A stretch of 25,352 bases of DNA from Hofstenia miamia (GCA_004352715.1 SCFE01000027.1:2479066-2504417); one strand, 5' to 3'; counted from the stretch's first letter, positions 1 through 11,146 are shown. Made by a program: numbers and translations. The notes: generated by a model from the letters alone, not told the origin.

Positions 1-1
1 G

Positions 2-1205
2 TACGGGCTGTATGAGTGGATCTACATGGCATTTGGGCTATGCAATGTGCCAGCGACATTTCAAAGATATATAACAAAAGTTCTTAAAAACAAAAAGCAT
101 AGAATGGAGGATGGTATCAACGCATACATAGATGATATAATCGTAACAAGTGATACAATACAAGAGCATATAGAGAAACTGGACAGAATGCTAACAATCC
201 TAGGGAAAGCAGGACTCTGAATAAACGGCAACAAATGCAAAATCTTAAAGGAGAAAATCATCTTCTTAGGAAGAATGATAGAAAAAGGGAGGATATCAAT
301 GAAAGACAATGAAAGAGAAATGATACGAAAAATAGAGAAACAAAATAACAAGAAGGACATCCAAAGAATAATGGGTTTCTTTAACTATTACTGCACATTC
401 ATCCCCAACATCGCAGGGAAAACCGCGAAGATGACGAAACTCATGAGAAAATTGGTACCATTCATATGGACATGGCAGGAGCAGGAGGAACTGGATAATA
501 TTAAGGAAGAATTAGCAAAACTGCCATCACTCAATACACCAGACTATGACGAACCATTTATATTAGACTGTGATGCAAGCAAGGTCGCCATAGGAGCAAT
601 GCTAGGACAGATGAAAAATGGGAAAGAGGTACTGATACAATTTTTCAGCTGTAAACTAGGAAAGAGGGGGGAGAATAATGGCTCAACTAAAGTAGAAATG
701 CTAGTGCTAGTCGAAAGTATCAGAAAATTCAGACACTTTCTGATTGGGAAAGAGTTCTGAGTACGTACCGACAACAGCGGCCTCACGTGGCTAAAAAAAT
801 TCTCAGGAGATAAATCAGGCATAGTATCCCGATGGATAGAATATCTTAACGAATTTACATTCACAATAGAGCATCGAAAGGGCACCTTACATAGTAATGC
901 AGACTTTTGGACGTCACTACCAGAGTACCAGAGAGACGCGGAAAAGATAGATGGGGAAAAGCAGCAATTCCAGTTTCTACCACACAATCAATACGAGGAG
1001 CTGCCAGAGATTAATTTAGACAAGAAGGGCCAGACGGTATTACCAATCATAATAAAGGAGGAAATCTCTGAGAAGGTGATCATAGAAAAACAGCAGGTGA
1101 TCATAGAAAAAACGATGTAATCCTTAACGAAATAATAAGAAAGCTGAAGGAACCCCAAACGATACTATCAAAGTTAACAGCAAGCTACTTCAAACATTAC
1201 AAATG
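2..1205 (+). pseudogene. pol: Ty3/gypsy pol fragment: RT palm, RNase H, start of integrase
   Basis: This is the middle of a retrotransposon polyprotein that copies RNA into DNA (RT) and degrades the RNA template (RNase H). One frame runs from base 2 to the TAA at 1118-1120, broken only by TGA at 218-220 and 758-760. Seen in order: the RT motif around GLCNVPATFQ, the catalytic YIDD box at 125-136, the RT connection, RNase H with its first Asp in CDAS (572-574), the Glu in KVEML, Asp in RTDNSGL, and NAD near its end (Asp at 902-904). After 1111 the homology continues one base out of register (NEIIRKLKEP) and matches the segment before the integrase zinc finger of the large element at about 17170-17280. 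The 5' part lies outside the window and the rest is lost in the gap. Both stops could derive from CGA arginine codons. Related to, but clearly diverged from, the element at 10339-22251. Confidence 0.9.
1074..1111 (+). repeat. 21-base-period tandem duplication in pol
   Basis: A 17-base word (AGGTGATCATAGAAAAA) occurs at 1074-1090 and again at 1095-1111, a period of 21 bases or 7 codons, so the duplication itself keeps frame. The A-run at the end of the second copy is where the pol frame is lost by one base. Confidence 0.8.
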
Positions 1206-2205
1206 NNNNNNNNNNNNNNNNNNNNNNNNNNNNNNNNNNNNNNNNNNNNNNNNNNNNNNNNNNNNNNNNNNNNNNNNNNNNNNNNNNNNNNNNNNNNNNN
1301 NNNNNNNNNNNNNNNNNNNNNNNNNNNNNNNNNNNNNNNNNNNNNNNNNNNNNNNNNNNNNNNNNNNNNNNNNNNNNNNNNNNNNNNNNNNNNNNNNNNN
1401 NNNNNNNNNNNNNNNNNNNNNNNNNNNNNNNNNNNNNNNNNNNNNNNNNNNNNNNNNNNNNNNNNNNNNNNNNNNNNNNNNNNNNNNNNNNNNNNNNNNN
1501 NNNNNNNNNNNNNNNNNNNNNNNNNNNNNNNNNNNNNNNNNNNNNNNNNNNNNNNNNNNNNNNNNNNNNNNNNNNNNNNNNNNNNNNNNNNNNNNNNNNN
1601 NNNNNNNNNNNNNNNNNNNNNNNNNNNNNNNNNNNNNNNNNNNNNNNNNNNNNNNNNNNNNNNNNNNNNNNNNNNNNNNNNNNNNNNNNNNNNNNNNNNN
1701 NNNNNNNNNNNNNNNNNNNNNNNNNNNNNNNNNNNNNNNNNNNNNNNNNNNNNNNNNNNNNNNNNNNNNNNNNNNNNNNNNNNNNNNNNNNNNNNNNNNN
1801 NNNNNNNNNNNNNNNNNNNNNNNNNNNNNNNNNNNNNNNNNNNNNNNNNNNNNNNNNNNNNNNNNNNNNNNNNNNNNNNNNNNNNNNNNNNNNNNNNNNN
1901 NNNNNNNNNNNNNNNNNNNNNNNNNNNNNNNNNNNNNNNNNNNNNNNNNNNNNNNNNNNNNNNNNNNNNNNNNNNNNNNNNNNNNNNNNNNNNNNNNNNN
2001 NNNNNNNNNNNNNNNNNNNNNNNNNNNNNNNNNNNNNNNNNNNNNNNNNNNNNNNNNNNNNNNNNNNNNNNNNNNNNNNNNNNNNNNNNNNNNNNNNNNN
2101 NNNNNNNNNNNNNNNNNNNNNNNNNNNNNNNNNNNNNNNNNNNNNNNNNNNNNNNNNNNNNNNNNNNNNNNNNNNNNNNNNNNNNNNNNNNNNNNNNNNN
2201 NNNNN
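1206..2205. other. Assembly gap, 1000 N
   Basis: Exactly 1000 N, probably a gap of arbitrary size. A Ty3/gypsy pol enters from the left on the plus strand and a non-LTR RT from the right on the minus strand, so at least one transposon boundary lies inside. Any reading frame drawn through it is meaningless. Confidence 0.98.
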
Positions 2206-2553
2206 GTCTTTGCATCCTCTTGTCCTTGTCCTACATCCCTTCTGCTCCTTTGGTATCAACCTGTTCTGTTCTAAGTAACACGCCAGCCTACTTGAAATCA
2301 CAGAAGTTAGCAATTTCCACGTTGTTCGCAGACATGTTATTGGCCTGAAGTTGCTCTCCTCTCTACCTTTCTTTGGGTGCTTCTGTATCAGAAATGTCCT
2401 TCCCACTACCATCCACTCTGAACACCCATTCACGACACACTCCTCCAAGGCTACTGCTAGTCTCTCATGAACACTTGTGAACTTCTTCAGCCAATCTTTT
2501 AGAACATCAAATAGAACCGTTGTTGTGATGTGTTTTTCGACACAGTTATCTTT
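2206..2553 (-). pseudogene. Non-LTR (LINE-type) reverse transcriptase fragment
   Basis: A minus-strand frame of about 115 codons, open from just after a TGA near 2551-2553 down to the gap. It carries the N-terminal part of a non-LTR RT: a DWLKKFTSVHERLA segment, then GRTFLI, the NFRPITCL block, KLLTSVISSRL, and EQKGC with RGCKD at the gap edge. These blocks, in this order, are typical of the fingers region of LINE-type RTs related to R2/CR1-like elements and differ from the Ty3/gypsy RTs elsewhere in the window. The catalytic palm (YADD-type box) and endonuclease would lie in or beyond the gap and are not visible. The fragment has no stop in the visible part. The exact clade cannot be set from this length. 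Confidence 0.85.
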
Positions 2554-3595
2554 TCATATAATGGATGACGTGGGTATTGTAGGTTTAGAATGATCAAAGA
2601 AAGTAATAAACAACATTATTTGTAAGTCTATATTTACAATTTTCCAATATCCATAATAAAAGTAGCCAATATAACATATTCAACAATAATTTTTAGCAAC
2701 TTTTAAGAAAGCGTATTTAGATCTTCTCCTTTGAAATTAAAATACTCGAGTGAAAATAACGAATAAAGCTATATCAGAAGATAATTTGTATATAACAATA
2801 ATATTAACATAAAATCTAAATATACATAACAGAACAAGTAAAGAATTCTATTAATCTTATTCTTAGAAATCTCTACAATTACATGCAAGCATTATGATGT
2901 TGATATTATATTATGAAGATTGTAGATTTATTTATGAGCGGAATTTTGTAATTCTAAACATGTTAGTAAATTTATTCCAATCTACAAATACCGAATAATG
3001 TGCTTAAGAGCTCCTTATTAGTTAAAAATGTCTTTATCGCAAAATAATTCAAAGAATGGTGCTAAAATATTTGTTCTTAAAAAATACAGTTCGTTTGCAA
3101 TTCAATTAAAATTTAGTCTTGCTCTTAGTTCTCAAATATTTTCAAAGAGCTTGACCCTGCTGCTTGAAAGGAACATATTTTAATATTTTAAACACTGACT
3201 CATTGTGGATTAACGTAATACAGAGTAGACCTAAATTCTATGAAATTTTCTACTTCAAAATATATTGTCTCTTCAGTGCAAAATGAGATTCGGGAAGGAT
3301 GAAAGTGAAATCGAAGTTAGTTTTGTTCAATATTTCATACAATTTCTGCCACTAAAAATGTGAATTTCCAGAAAAATTAGGGGCAGCTTGTCAAAAAGTT
3401 TTATGCTACATTATATTTTTCGAATAGTGACTTGTTGCTCATACCTGGCTACAGTTACATTAGATACAAGATGTAATACAATAGCTACAAATAATCTTAA
3501 ACATAAAATTCAAGAATACTAAGAACGAATTTACTTAGGACTTTGAATAAAACACATGAGCATGAACTTGTGTTTCAGAGTCATGAGATAAAATC
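2554..3595. other. AT-rich stretch, no gene seen
   Basis: About 1 kb of AT-rich sequence with stops in all frames. I see no transposon motif, RNA gene or repeat shared with the rest of the window. It may be intergenic or 3' flank of the candidate exon that ends at 3596. Confidence 0.6.
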
Positions 3596-4191
3596 TTAAG
3601 ATATGCCTTTTGCACAGACTGTGTGAAAGATGATTCCAGAAATAATTTTTCGCCCACTGACTGCTATGTTTGATAATTTGCAATTAGGACCAAAGTAAAC
3701 AATGTCCTTTCCGGTAATTTGACCACTTTTTTCTCCGCTTAATCGAACGAAACTTTGGTACTTCAAATAGGTACTCAAAAATATCTTATTAATTTTTTTA
3801 TAGAAACCCACTACTGGATTACTTGAGGAAATGTAGTGAACAAGTTTAACCTCACCAAACATTCCAGAGTTAGTGTATCCATATTCACAAAAATTTTGAA
3901 AGCACGAAATAATAATACCATGAATAGACATGCCTAGTAAATAATATACTTCAATTGAAACTATGGAGTCATTAATAATACAGCAAGCAAAACTTTCATG
4001 AGGTAAGAAATCACCGTAGGGTCCATAACTTTGACCGGCTTCTAAGCAAAATATATCTCTGCTTCCGTAAACGTGTGAGCGGCATAGAGTCTCCACTTGA
4101 TTATTAATACCAAATTTTCTTTTGTATTCAATGCCAAATCCTGTTGTTAAATTACAGCTTTCCAGTCTATATACGCGCTCAACACAATTTT
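3596..4191 (-). CDS. Unrecognised cysteine-rich open frame, possible terminal exon
   Basis: A minus-strand frame of about 198 codons with no stop, unusually long for DNA this AT-rich. There is no convincing ATG start; instead the frame begins just after a CTCTTTAG sequence (AG at 4192-4193) that would serve as a splice acceptor, with in-frame stops immediately upstream. It ends in TAA at 3596-3598. The predicted segment has ten cysteines (including a CC pair in ESFACCIIND), an N-glycosylation-type NLT near its start, and a C-terminal block GQITGKDIVYFGPNC followed by IAVSGRKIIS. The composition fits an extracellular, disulphide-bonded domain, but I do not recognise the family. Upstream exons, if any, would lie beyond the (TA)n tract. 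No polyadenylation signal was seen close downstream. It could also be a fragment of an unrecognised mobile element. Confidence 0.5.
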
Positions 4192-4203
4192 CTAAAGAGT
4201 GTC

Positions 4204-4205
<2 letters not shown>

Positions 4206-4236
<31 letters not shown>

Positions 4237-4417
4237 NNNNNNNNNNNNNNNNNNNNNNNNNNNNNNNNNNNNNNNNNNNNNNNNNNNNNNNNNNNNNNNN
4301 NNNNNNNNNNNNNNNNNNNNNNNNNNNNNNNNNNNNNNNNNNNNNNNNNNNNNNNNNNNNNNNNNNNNNNNNNNNNNNNNNNNNNNNNNNNNNNNTATAT
4401 ATATATATATATATATT
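4206..4417. repeat. (TA)n microsatellite containing a 159-N gap
   Basis: Alternating TA runs flank the N run at 4237-4395 on both sides. The gap most likely exists because the microsatellite could not be assembled through. Predicted peptides of alternating Ile and Tyr here are artefacts. Confidence 0.95.
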
Positions 4418-4861
4418 GGCGTAGCATGGAAAATTTTGGACCAGAAGCACCTTATATAAAACTATATAAAACATAAAATATTTTAAATGCTACATTCATT
4501 TCATGTTAATTAATTCAACATTATTTTATGTACAACTATGTTGATTATTTTGTGATGTAAAATCAATATATCTATGGTTATGGTTATACAACATGTACAT
4601 TTTCATTTTCTACATGGCCACTTCAGTGGGCCATGTTTTGTACGACTAAATTTGGATCATTGACATCGAAAAGTTATGGTGGGGTTTTTTGGTAAAATAT
4701 TGTAGCTCTAGTATATGCTAACATCACAGACCATCTCAATTAATAGAAATATCCATAATTATTAGTGAAAATGTATAATCTATTTAGAATAATTTTGTCA
4801 TACTAAGATCGATTTGCAGATGCGCATTTTACTTCTTACCAGAAGAACTTACTTCCAATAA
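4418..4861. other. AT-rich stretch, no gene seen
   Basis: No open frame of note, no RNA gene and no transposon motif was found between the microsatellite and the first copy of the 715-base repeat. Confidence 0.6.
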
Positions 4862-5576
4862 CCCTTAATATACAGATATTCTGATCTATTAAAATTCCAT
4901 TCTGAAATAATTTCTTTCAATTTTTTATTGTTTAGCAACAAACTTAAATATTTTATTTCGCAGCCGAAATAAATTTTAAATAATATGTTTTGATTAAAAA
5001 ATTGCAATATGAAATACAAATTATACACCTCTGCATGTAATCTATGAAAAGAGACTTTACACAAAATGATTTTTTAAATGAAAATCAAAATATATTCTAC
5101 ATTTTTTCACTCAAATCATGTTATGGAGGGAGACTTCATAAAAAACAATAAATAGGCCGCAGGTAAACGAATTCTAAATCAATGTGTTCTTACAAACACC
5201 GTAAAGCACAAACAAAACTTGGTTTTGAAGATAGGATTCTTTGTTAGCCATTAATATTTCGCAAACGGCCCATTGTTAAAGGCCCCATGAAAAGCATTAT
5301 TTTCACGGAGATTGATTTCTTCACACGTCCGTGAATACAAAGAATTCTTTAACAAAATTTACATTATTTCGGGCCGAGAATCGACTGGCTCTTGCTCTTT
5401 GTTGATTGGCATTAAGCGGATGCGTAGTAAATTTAGATATAATTAAGTTTCGCTGCGTCGTTTCTAGATAAATATTAAGCTTGAGACGTTCGTAGCTGTT
5501 TTTTAATTGATATGCAACTTTGTATATTAAGTGGAATATTTTAGTTCAATCACTTCAAAATATAGAAATGTTTATT
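4862..5576. repeat. 715-base dispersed repeat, copy A
   Basis: This segment matches 8372-9086 over its full 715 bases with no length change (constant offset 3510). The only difference I saw is T at 5175 against G at 8685. The first part is also present at 9264-9619. The ends (CCCTTAATATACAG and TTTATT) show neither TG/CA ends nor terminal inverted repeats, and no target duplication is obvious. The short frame encoding MCKVSFHRLHAEVY, on the minus strand, is repeated in all copies only because the DNA is repeated; I do not call it a gene. Such high identity implies either very recent duplication or an assembly artefact. Confidence 0.85.
5302..5335. repeat. 8-base inverted repeat inside copy A
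   Basis: TTCACGGA at 5302-5309 and TCCGTGAA at 5328-5335 form a perfect 8-base stem around an 18-base loop. The same hairpin occurs in copy B 3510 bases further on. It lies in a locally less AT-rich part of the repeat. No T-run follows, so it is not a terminator; function unknown. Confidence 0.45.
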
Positions 5577-8195
5577 CGCTTCAAATATAAAGAGTTTTGG
5601 ATATATTTTTAAGATTATTTAGTGGAGCCGGGCCCCATGGGTGCCTAAGGCTGCGACGCCACTATATATATACATGGTATTCTTTATGCAAATCAGTTCT
5701 TTGAGAATAAATATCAATAACATTGCAACACGCTATTCTGCCTTTAAAAAAATTTTTTATGCAACGAATATGTAATTTTTTCAGGACATACAGTAATTTT
5801 ATTTTAATGAAGAAGTTAAATGTAAAATATCCTTAACCATTACCTTTTATAAATGTGTCTTCACAGTTATCTTCAAAACACTAAATATACATCAATAAAT
5901 ATAAAGATAATTACAAACAGAAATGTACTTTTCAAATTTACGCCGAAGAAAAAATAATGAAAGAGTACTATAAAATTTAAAGAAAACCAAAAATACATTT
6001 TTATGGGTTGCATAAAAAGGACTATCAATATACACCACAAATTTTATAGTAAATATGCAATGCAACAGTGGCGAAACTATATAATGGGAAGCCAATCCAA
6101 AATGTCAATATAATATGGGGTCCATCCCCCCATAAATTAATGTAGGAAATCTTCAATGGCTATATAAGTGTATTTTTACTACTTAGTAATTGTACACATA
6201 GTTATATAGAAGCTTGCATAAGCGCTAGGCTTACAAATTTGTACAATTTTTACTTATTGAAGATATTTTTTCTATTATTGGGCACATAATTTTTTACTAT
6301 ATTTATATAATTACCTTGCTAATTTGATATTTTATGCTTCTATTCTTGACATTTGAGGGCCTGTGTGTGTGCAAAGCAAAAAATGTATAATTGTATAATC
6401 CTTCCGTAAATATAGGCTCCATTAATAAAAAAACTTCTATTCCACATTTGTATATATGCATGTAATAAAGCATCTGTTGAATTAAGAATACACTTATCCT
6501 TGAGATTCAAGATGAAAAATTGAAAATTGAGGAATCCACAGGCTTACATACTTATTGCCTATTTACATTAAACTTTCTCTCATTTGAATGTCGTATTTGT
6601 TTAACAAAATTGGTTTTTTGTGAAGAGACATGAAATTTATTGTTTTCTAAGCATAAAAATTTTTGCATTACCTTTCATTAAAAGACTCCCATGTTCCAAC
6701 TAAAGATATGACTTACAACAATTTTGTCCTGGTTCTGTCCTGTATTGATTAACGGAAATTTAACAGTTTAAACTACATAACTGTTCTTTTAAGAATAAAT
6801 GTATGCTAGCATTACATACTAAGCTACATACAATATCTTATTAGATCCATTCAAATTTTGAGAAGAAATAAGTTGTTTTCTAATTTTACCAATTGATTTA
6901 CTGATTAACATAATTTTATAGGTTATAGGTTTCTATATCAAACTTATATAATTTTACGTCGCTGATTTCAAAAATGTAACTCATCTTTGTTGGTTGCCTA
7001 CAGTTTCCATACCTATTTATCAGTGACATATTTTGGAGGGACATGGCAATTTACCCCACTTCTGGCTTTGAAAATTGATTTTTTGGAAGGAAATATAGGA
7101 CTTAATAAAAAAATTAAAGACATTAAAAGAAATACGAGGTAAAACGCACTTTAATGACAAATTTTTTCAGTATTTTTGTAATATCACTAAAAGTGGTTTA
7201 ATGCTACATAAGTTCTGATTAGCCTTCCGATGCTTTTTAAATATTTAAGTTGTGGCTATTTGTCAGACTATTAATGAGTGTTGTGCCCATTACTTTTGGG
7301 ATTTATTTTAGTTAATGACCTTAGTAATTTAACCAAGTGTAAATTCAAAAGCAATATTATTGCCATTTGACCAATTGTAAAATTAGCACAGGAATTTGAA
7401 TTTTTGAAACAGCAGGTATGATTGTTAATTTGCTAAAAATTCAATTATTAATATGTAATGCGGATCATTAACCTTTATGCAATAGTGAGTGATAAATGGT
7501 TACTATGAAGATCCTGTGATATCTTTAAAGTATTTTAGCTTGGAGATTCTAAAGCAGACTACTAATCTACAACATTGTTATCTAGTTATTTCATTATCAT
7601 TATTCAATTAGTTATTTAAATATGATAAATCAAGCCTAGTTCCAATATTGTAGCATAATCCTTCTAAAAACACAAATTTAACAGCTAAAAGGAGAAATAA
7701 AGGAATGAAAAGAAATTTGATATTTAGAATGAATGATATTAATGGCTTTTCATGCATTGATTGTGTGGACAAATATTTGCAGAAATATCTTGTCAGAAGC
7801 CCAGGTATAATATGCTTCCTGTTAATTTAAGGTTACTACGTTGGCATGGGAAGACAAATCACAATAGAAGACAGGTGTTTTGTTTGACTGTTGAAATAGT
7901 GCAAACATATTGTTAGAAGTCTGTATAACTAGCTACGTTGCAGTGTGAATAGTTAATGGATTAAATTCTTTGGAATTTTACTTATACTGGTTTGATTCAT
8001 TAGATTATGTGCAGCTAAGCATTTCTTGTGTGTAATGATCAAGAGCTGTTGTGAGGGATTATAAAGAGATGTTAGCCTTGAGAACTGCATGTAATTAAGT
8101 TATGAATAGCCATAGGAATGTATTCCTCATGCTTAGCTGGCTACTGTTAATTCATGTTACATATAGTAATTAATTTACAAAAGGCTGATAGCCAC
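5577..8195. other. 2.6 kb AT-rich stretch, no gene seen
   Basis: I find no supported gene, RNA or transposon domain here. A short GC-rich island at about 5622-5663 (GGAGCCGGGCCCCATGGG onward) stands out from the AT-rich surroundings and is followed by a short TA tract. The longest frames are under 70 codons, hydrophobic and low in complexity. Confidence 0.6.
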
Positions 8196-9086
8196 TCTAG
8201 GTATGTTAGTTATTTATTAAATATTTTAGATCTAAATTGTTGACGCATAATTGACTGATAATTGACCATATTAATTGTATATTGATTGTATGTAGGTTAG
8301 AAGCTGCCTTAGTTTGTAGTTACCTTTTATTATTGTGTTTGCAGCTAGTGTTGTGTCTTTTTGTCATCAGTCCCTTAATATACAGATATTCTGATCTATT
8401 AAAATTCCATTCTGAAATAATTTCTTTCAATTTTTTATTGTTTAGCAACAAACTTAAATATTTTATTTCGCAGCCGAAATAAATTTTAAATAATATGTTT
8501 TGATTAAAAAATTGCAATATGAAATACAAATTATACACCTCTGCATGTAATCTATGAAAAGAGACTTTACACAAAATGATTTTTTAAATGAAAATCAAAA
8601 TATATTCTACATTTTTTCACTCAAATCATGTTATGGAGGGAGACTTCATAAAAAACAATAAATAGGCCGCAGGTAAACGAATTCGAAATCAATGTGTTCT
8701 TACAAACACCGTAAAGCACAAACAAAACTTGGTTTTGAAGATAGGATTCTTTGTTAGCCATTAATATTTCGCAAACGGCCCATTGTTAAAGGCCCCATGA
8801 AAAGCATTATTTTCACGGAGATTGATTTCTTCACACGTCCGTGAATACAAAGAATTCTTTAACAAAATTTACATTATTTCGGGCCGAGAATCGACTGGCT
8901 CTTGCTCTTTGTTGATTGGCATTAAGCGGATGCGTAGTAAATTTAGATATAATTAAGTTTCGCTGCGTCGTTTCTAGATAAATATTAAGCTTGAGACGTT
9001 CGTAGCTGTTTTTTAATTGATATGCAACTTTGTATATTAAGTGGAATATTTTAGTTCAATCACTTCAAAATATAGAAATGTTTATT
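8196..9086. repeat. Repeat block B: local unit plus second copy of the 715-base repeat
   Basis: 8372-9086 is the near-perfect second copy of 4862-5576. The preceding 176 bases (8196-8371) are absent upstream of copy A but recur, together with the first 356 bases of the repeat, immediately after the N at 9087. Thus 8196-8727 equals 9088-9619 at a constant offset of 892. Block B ends exactly at the single N. Confidence 0.85.
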
Positions 9087-9087
9087 N
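9087..9087. other. Single-N join
   Basis: One ambiguous base sits exactly where copy B stops and the block starting TCTAGGTATGTTAG begins again. A repeat boundary that coincides with an N suggests an assembly join and not a biological tandem repeat. Confidence 0.8.
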
Positions 9088-9619
9088 TCTAGGTATGTTA
9101 GTTATTTATTAAATATTTTAGATCTAAATTGTTGACGCATAATTGACTGATAATTGACCATATTAATTGTATATTGATTGTATGTAGGTTAGAAGCTGCC
9201 TTAGTTTGTAGTTACCTTTTATTATTGTGTTTGCAGCTAGTGTTGTGTCTTTTTGTCATCAGTCCCTTAATATACAGATATTCTGATCTATTAAAATTCC
9301 ATTCTGAAATAATTTCTTTCAATTTTTTATTGTTTAGCAACAAACTTAAATATTTTATTTCGCAGCCGAAATAAATTTTAAATAATATGTTTTGATTAAA
9401 AAATTGCAATATGAAATACAAATTATACACCTCTGCATGTAATCTATGAAAAGAGACTTTACACAAAATGATTTTTTAAATGAAAATCAAAATATATTCT
9501 ACATTTTTTCACTCAAATCATGTTATGGAGGGAGACTTCATAAAAAACAATAAATAGGCCGCAGGTAAACGAATTCGAAATCAATGTGTTCTTACAAACA
9601 CCGTAAAGCACAAACAAAA
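9088..9619. repeat. Repeat block C: partial third copy
   Basis: 532 bases that match 8196-8727. The match stops at 9619/9620, where AAACAAAA is followed by TCTTTTAATT in place of the CTTGGTTTTG found in copies A and B. From 9620 the sequence is new. Confidence 0.85.
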
Positions 9620-10334
9620 TCTTTTAATTAAATGTAGGAAGCTGCTCTATTTGTATTTTAACTATTTTTATCTTGCTGAATAGCAGCTAGTGTCTGTTTG
9701 TGATATATCGTATTGTACTACTCTAGCACATGTTGAGAATGAGATTTAAGTTGATTTGTGACTGGTATTTTAGTACAGGATAAGTAAGACACACATAATA
9801 AAATTCTTTCATTAAGATTAAGCTGAGTTGCCAGCAGATGGAATGATGTGGATAAGTTGATGGATTGAAACTGTCAGTGAACTGTCTCTCTGATATGCCT
9901 TCAGGCAAGTGTGCTCATCAGAATCTATACTGTGATCACTTTTGTTGGAGCTACCTAAATAGTAGTGTTAAATTCTTATACTATCTTTGGAGTAGTGATT
10001 AAAGTTATCTCTCTAGGTTTACAATTACTGAAAGAACAGTTAGAGTAGAAGTATACATTACCTCGCATGTTGGAATATGTTAGGACCCATATCTAAATTT
10101 TACATTACTAAAATACACATCTTTTCCCTGGGTGATGATATTACAATATGGCTTAGTGAGGAGTGAACTACTATGTGAGATGATCCTTGTGGTGGCCTCA
10201 CTCTTAAGTTTTTGTGTTTGTGATCTATTCATTTACATGAAGTAAGGTACTAACAACTGTAAACTTGAGGTGAGCTAGAAAATAATACATGTTAAACAAA
10301 ATAGTGACATGATTGAAACTTTATTAAACTTTTA
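9620..10334. other. Flank of the large retrotransposon, no gene seen
   Basis: No supported gene. The start (9633-9706) resembles 8291-8367 weakly but in the same order (TGTAGG, AAGCTGC, GCAGCTAGTGT), suggesting an older related repeat. The stretch ends at the TTAC target duplication. Confidence 0.5.
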
Positions 10335-10338
10335 TTAC
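10335..10338. repeat. Target site duplication TTAC, left
   Basis: TTAC directly precedes the outer TG of the left LTR and is repeated after the outer CA of the right LTR. Four-base duplications are common for Ty3/gypsy elements. An A on each side would extend it to five only if the final LTR base is shared. Confidence 0.8.
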
Positions 10339-11144
10339 TGTGGCATCAGCATGAAAATCTGCGTAGTAAAACACCAGGATTTGCTGATGTCTCAATAATT
10401 CATGGCCTGAATCCAAAGCCAAATAAACCTATTCATAGTAAAAGTTTAAGGTAGCCAGGAGATCACGTAAAGGAAGGGTGCATGGCCACATTCAGTTGAC
10501 CTGAAACAGAGAACCTTATAGGAAAGAGTCATTTTAGACAGAGCCCTAATTTAAATGAAGAGAAAGAGAGAAGCCCTAAAAGCTCTTGGGTGCAAAGTGT
10601 ACCCTATGTGCTAATAAATCTATGCTCAGTGCAGGCCTTGGCTTGTGCAATTTAGGTGCTGCAAATAAAATAAAAAACACAACAAATGACAAACAATTGT
10701 GTAAAGCCCTATCCCCATACTTGCTGAAGTGCCAATGTGATGGGCTTGTAAAGCCGTACCTGAACAAGGCACCCTCAGCAATGATCAGTAATTTAGAAAT
10801 GAATTTTTAAGAAATTATGTACACAACAAGAATTAAGCAGTGAGTAAATTCTATTGAACGTCATTTAACAAAAACATCGCATTTAAAGAAAAGGAAACTG
10901 GTAATAATAAACAAAACGTGGCACTAAATCATACTGTAAATACAAGCAGGTGCCTTGTGACCTTTTGTATGATAATAGCAAAAATCAGAATTACTGTGCA
11001 GCAGAAATATTAAACATTCAAAATAGCACAGATTGTCTACCAATGACGTCAATTGAGGCATTTACAAATTCATTTAAATGTATCATTTAATAATTTCGAA
11101 TTACTAATTGCGAAATGTTTGTGATTGCAGAGGGTAATGCCACA
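10339..11144 (-). repeat. 3' LTR of the large element
   Basis: 806 bases, from TGTGGCATCA to TAATGCCACA on the plus strand. It aligns to the right LTR (684 bases) but has about 122 extra bases after GGAAGGGTGC near 10480; the other LTR looks deleted between short GGGTGC repeats. By eye, the part from about 10757 to 11144 is roughly 98 percent identical to its partner, whereas the part nearer 10339 differs at close to 10 percent of positions. One base of the terminal inverted repeat is changed (TAATGCCACA in place of TGATGCCACA). Confidence 0.92.
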
Positions 11145-11146
11145 TG

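Noticed and set aside
1174-2448. A 424-codon minus-strand frame and other frames through the N run
   Set aside because: Mostly N; only the 2206-2448 part is real sequence and is listed as the non-LTR RT fragment.
4862-9086. The two 715-base copies as the LTR pair of a 4.2 kb element
   Set aside because: They lack TG/CA ends, target duplication, primer binding site, polypurine tract and any coding domain between them.
8282-9466. Paired small frames (66 and 84 codons) repeated at 8282-8574 and 9174-9466 as a duplicated gene pair
   Set aside because: They overlap on opposite strands, are hydrophobic or AT-driven, and repeat only because the underlying DNA is repeated, probably artefactually.
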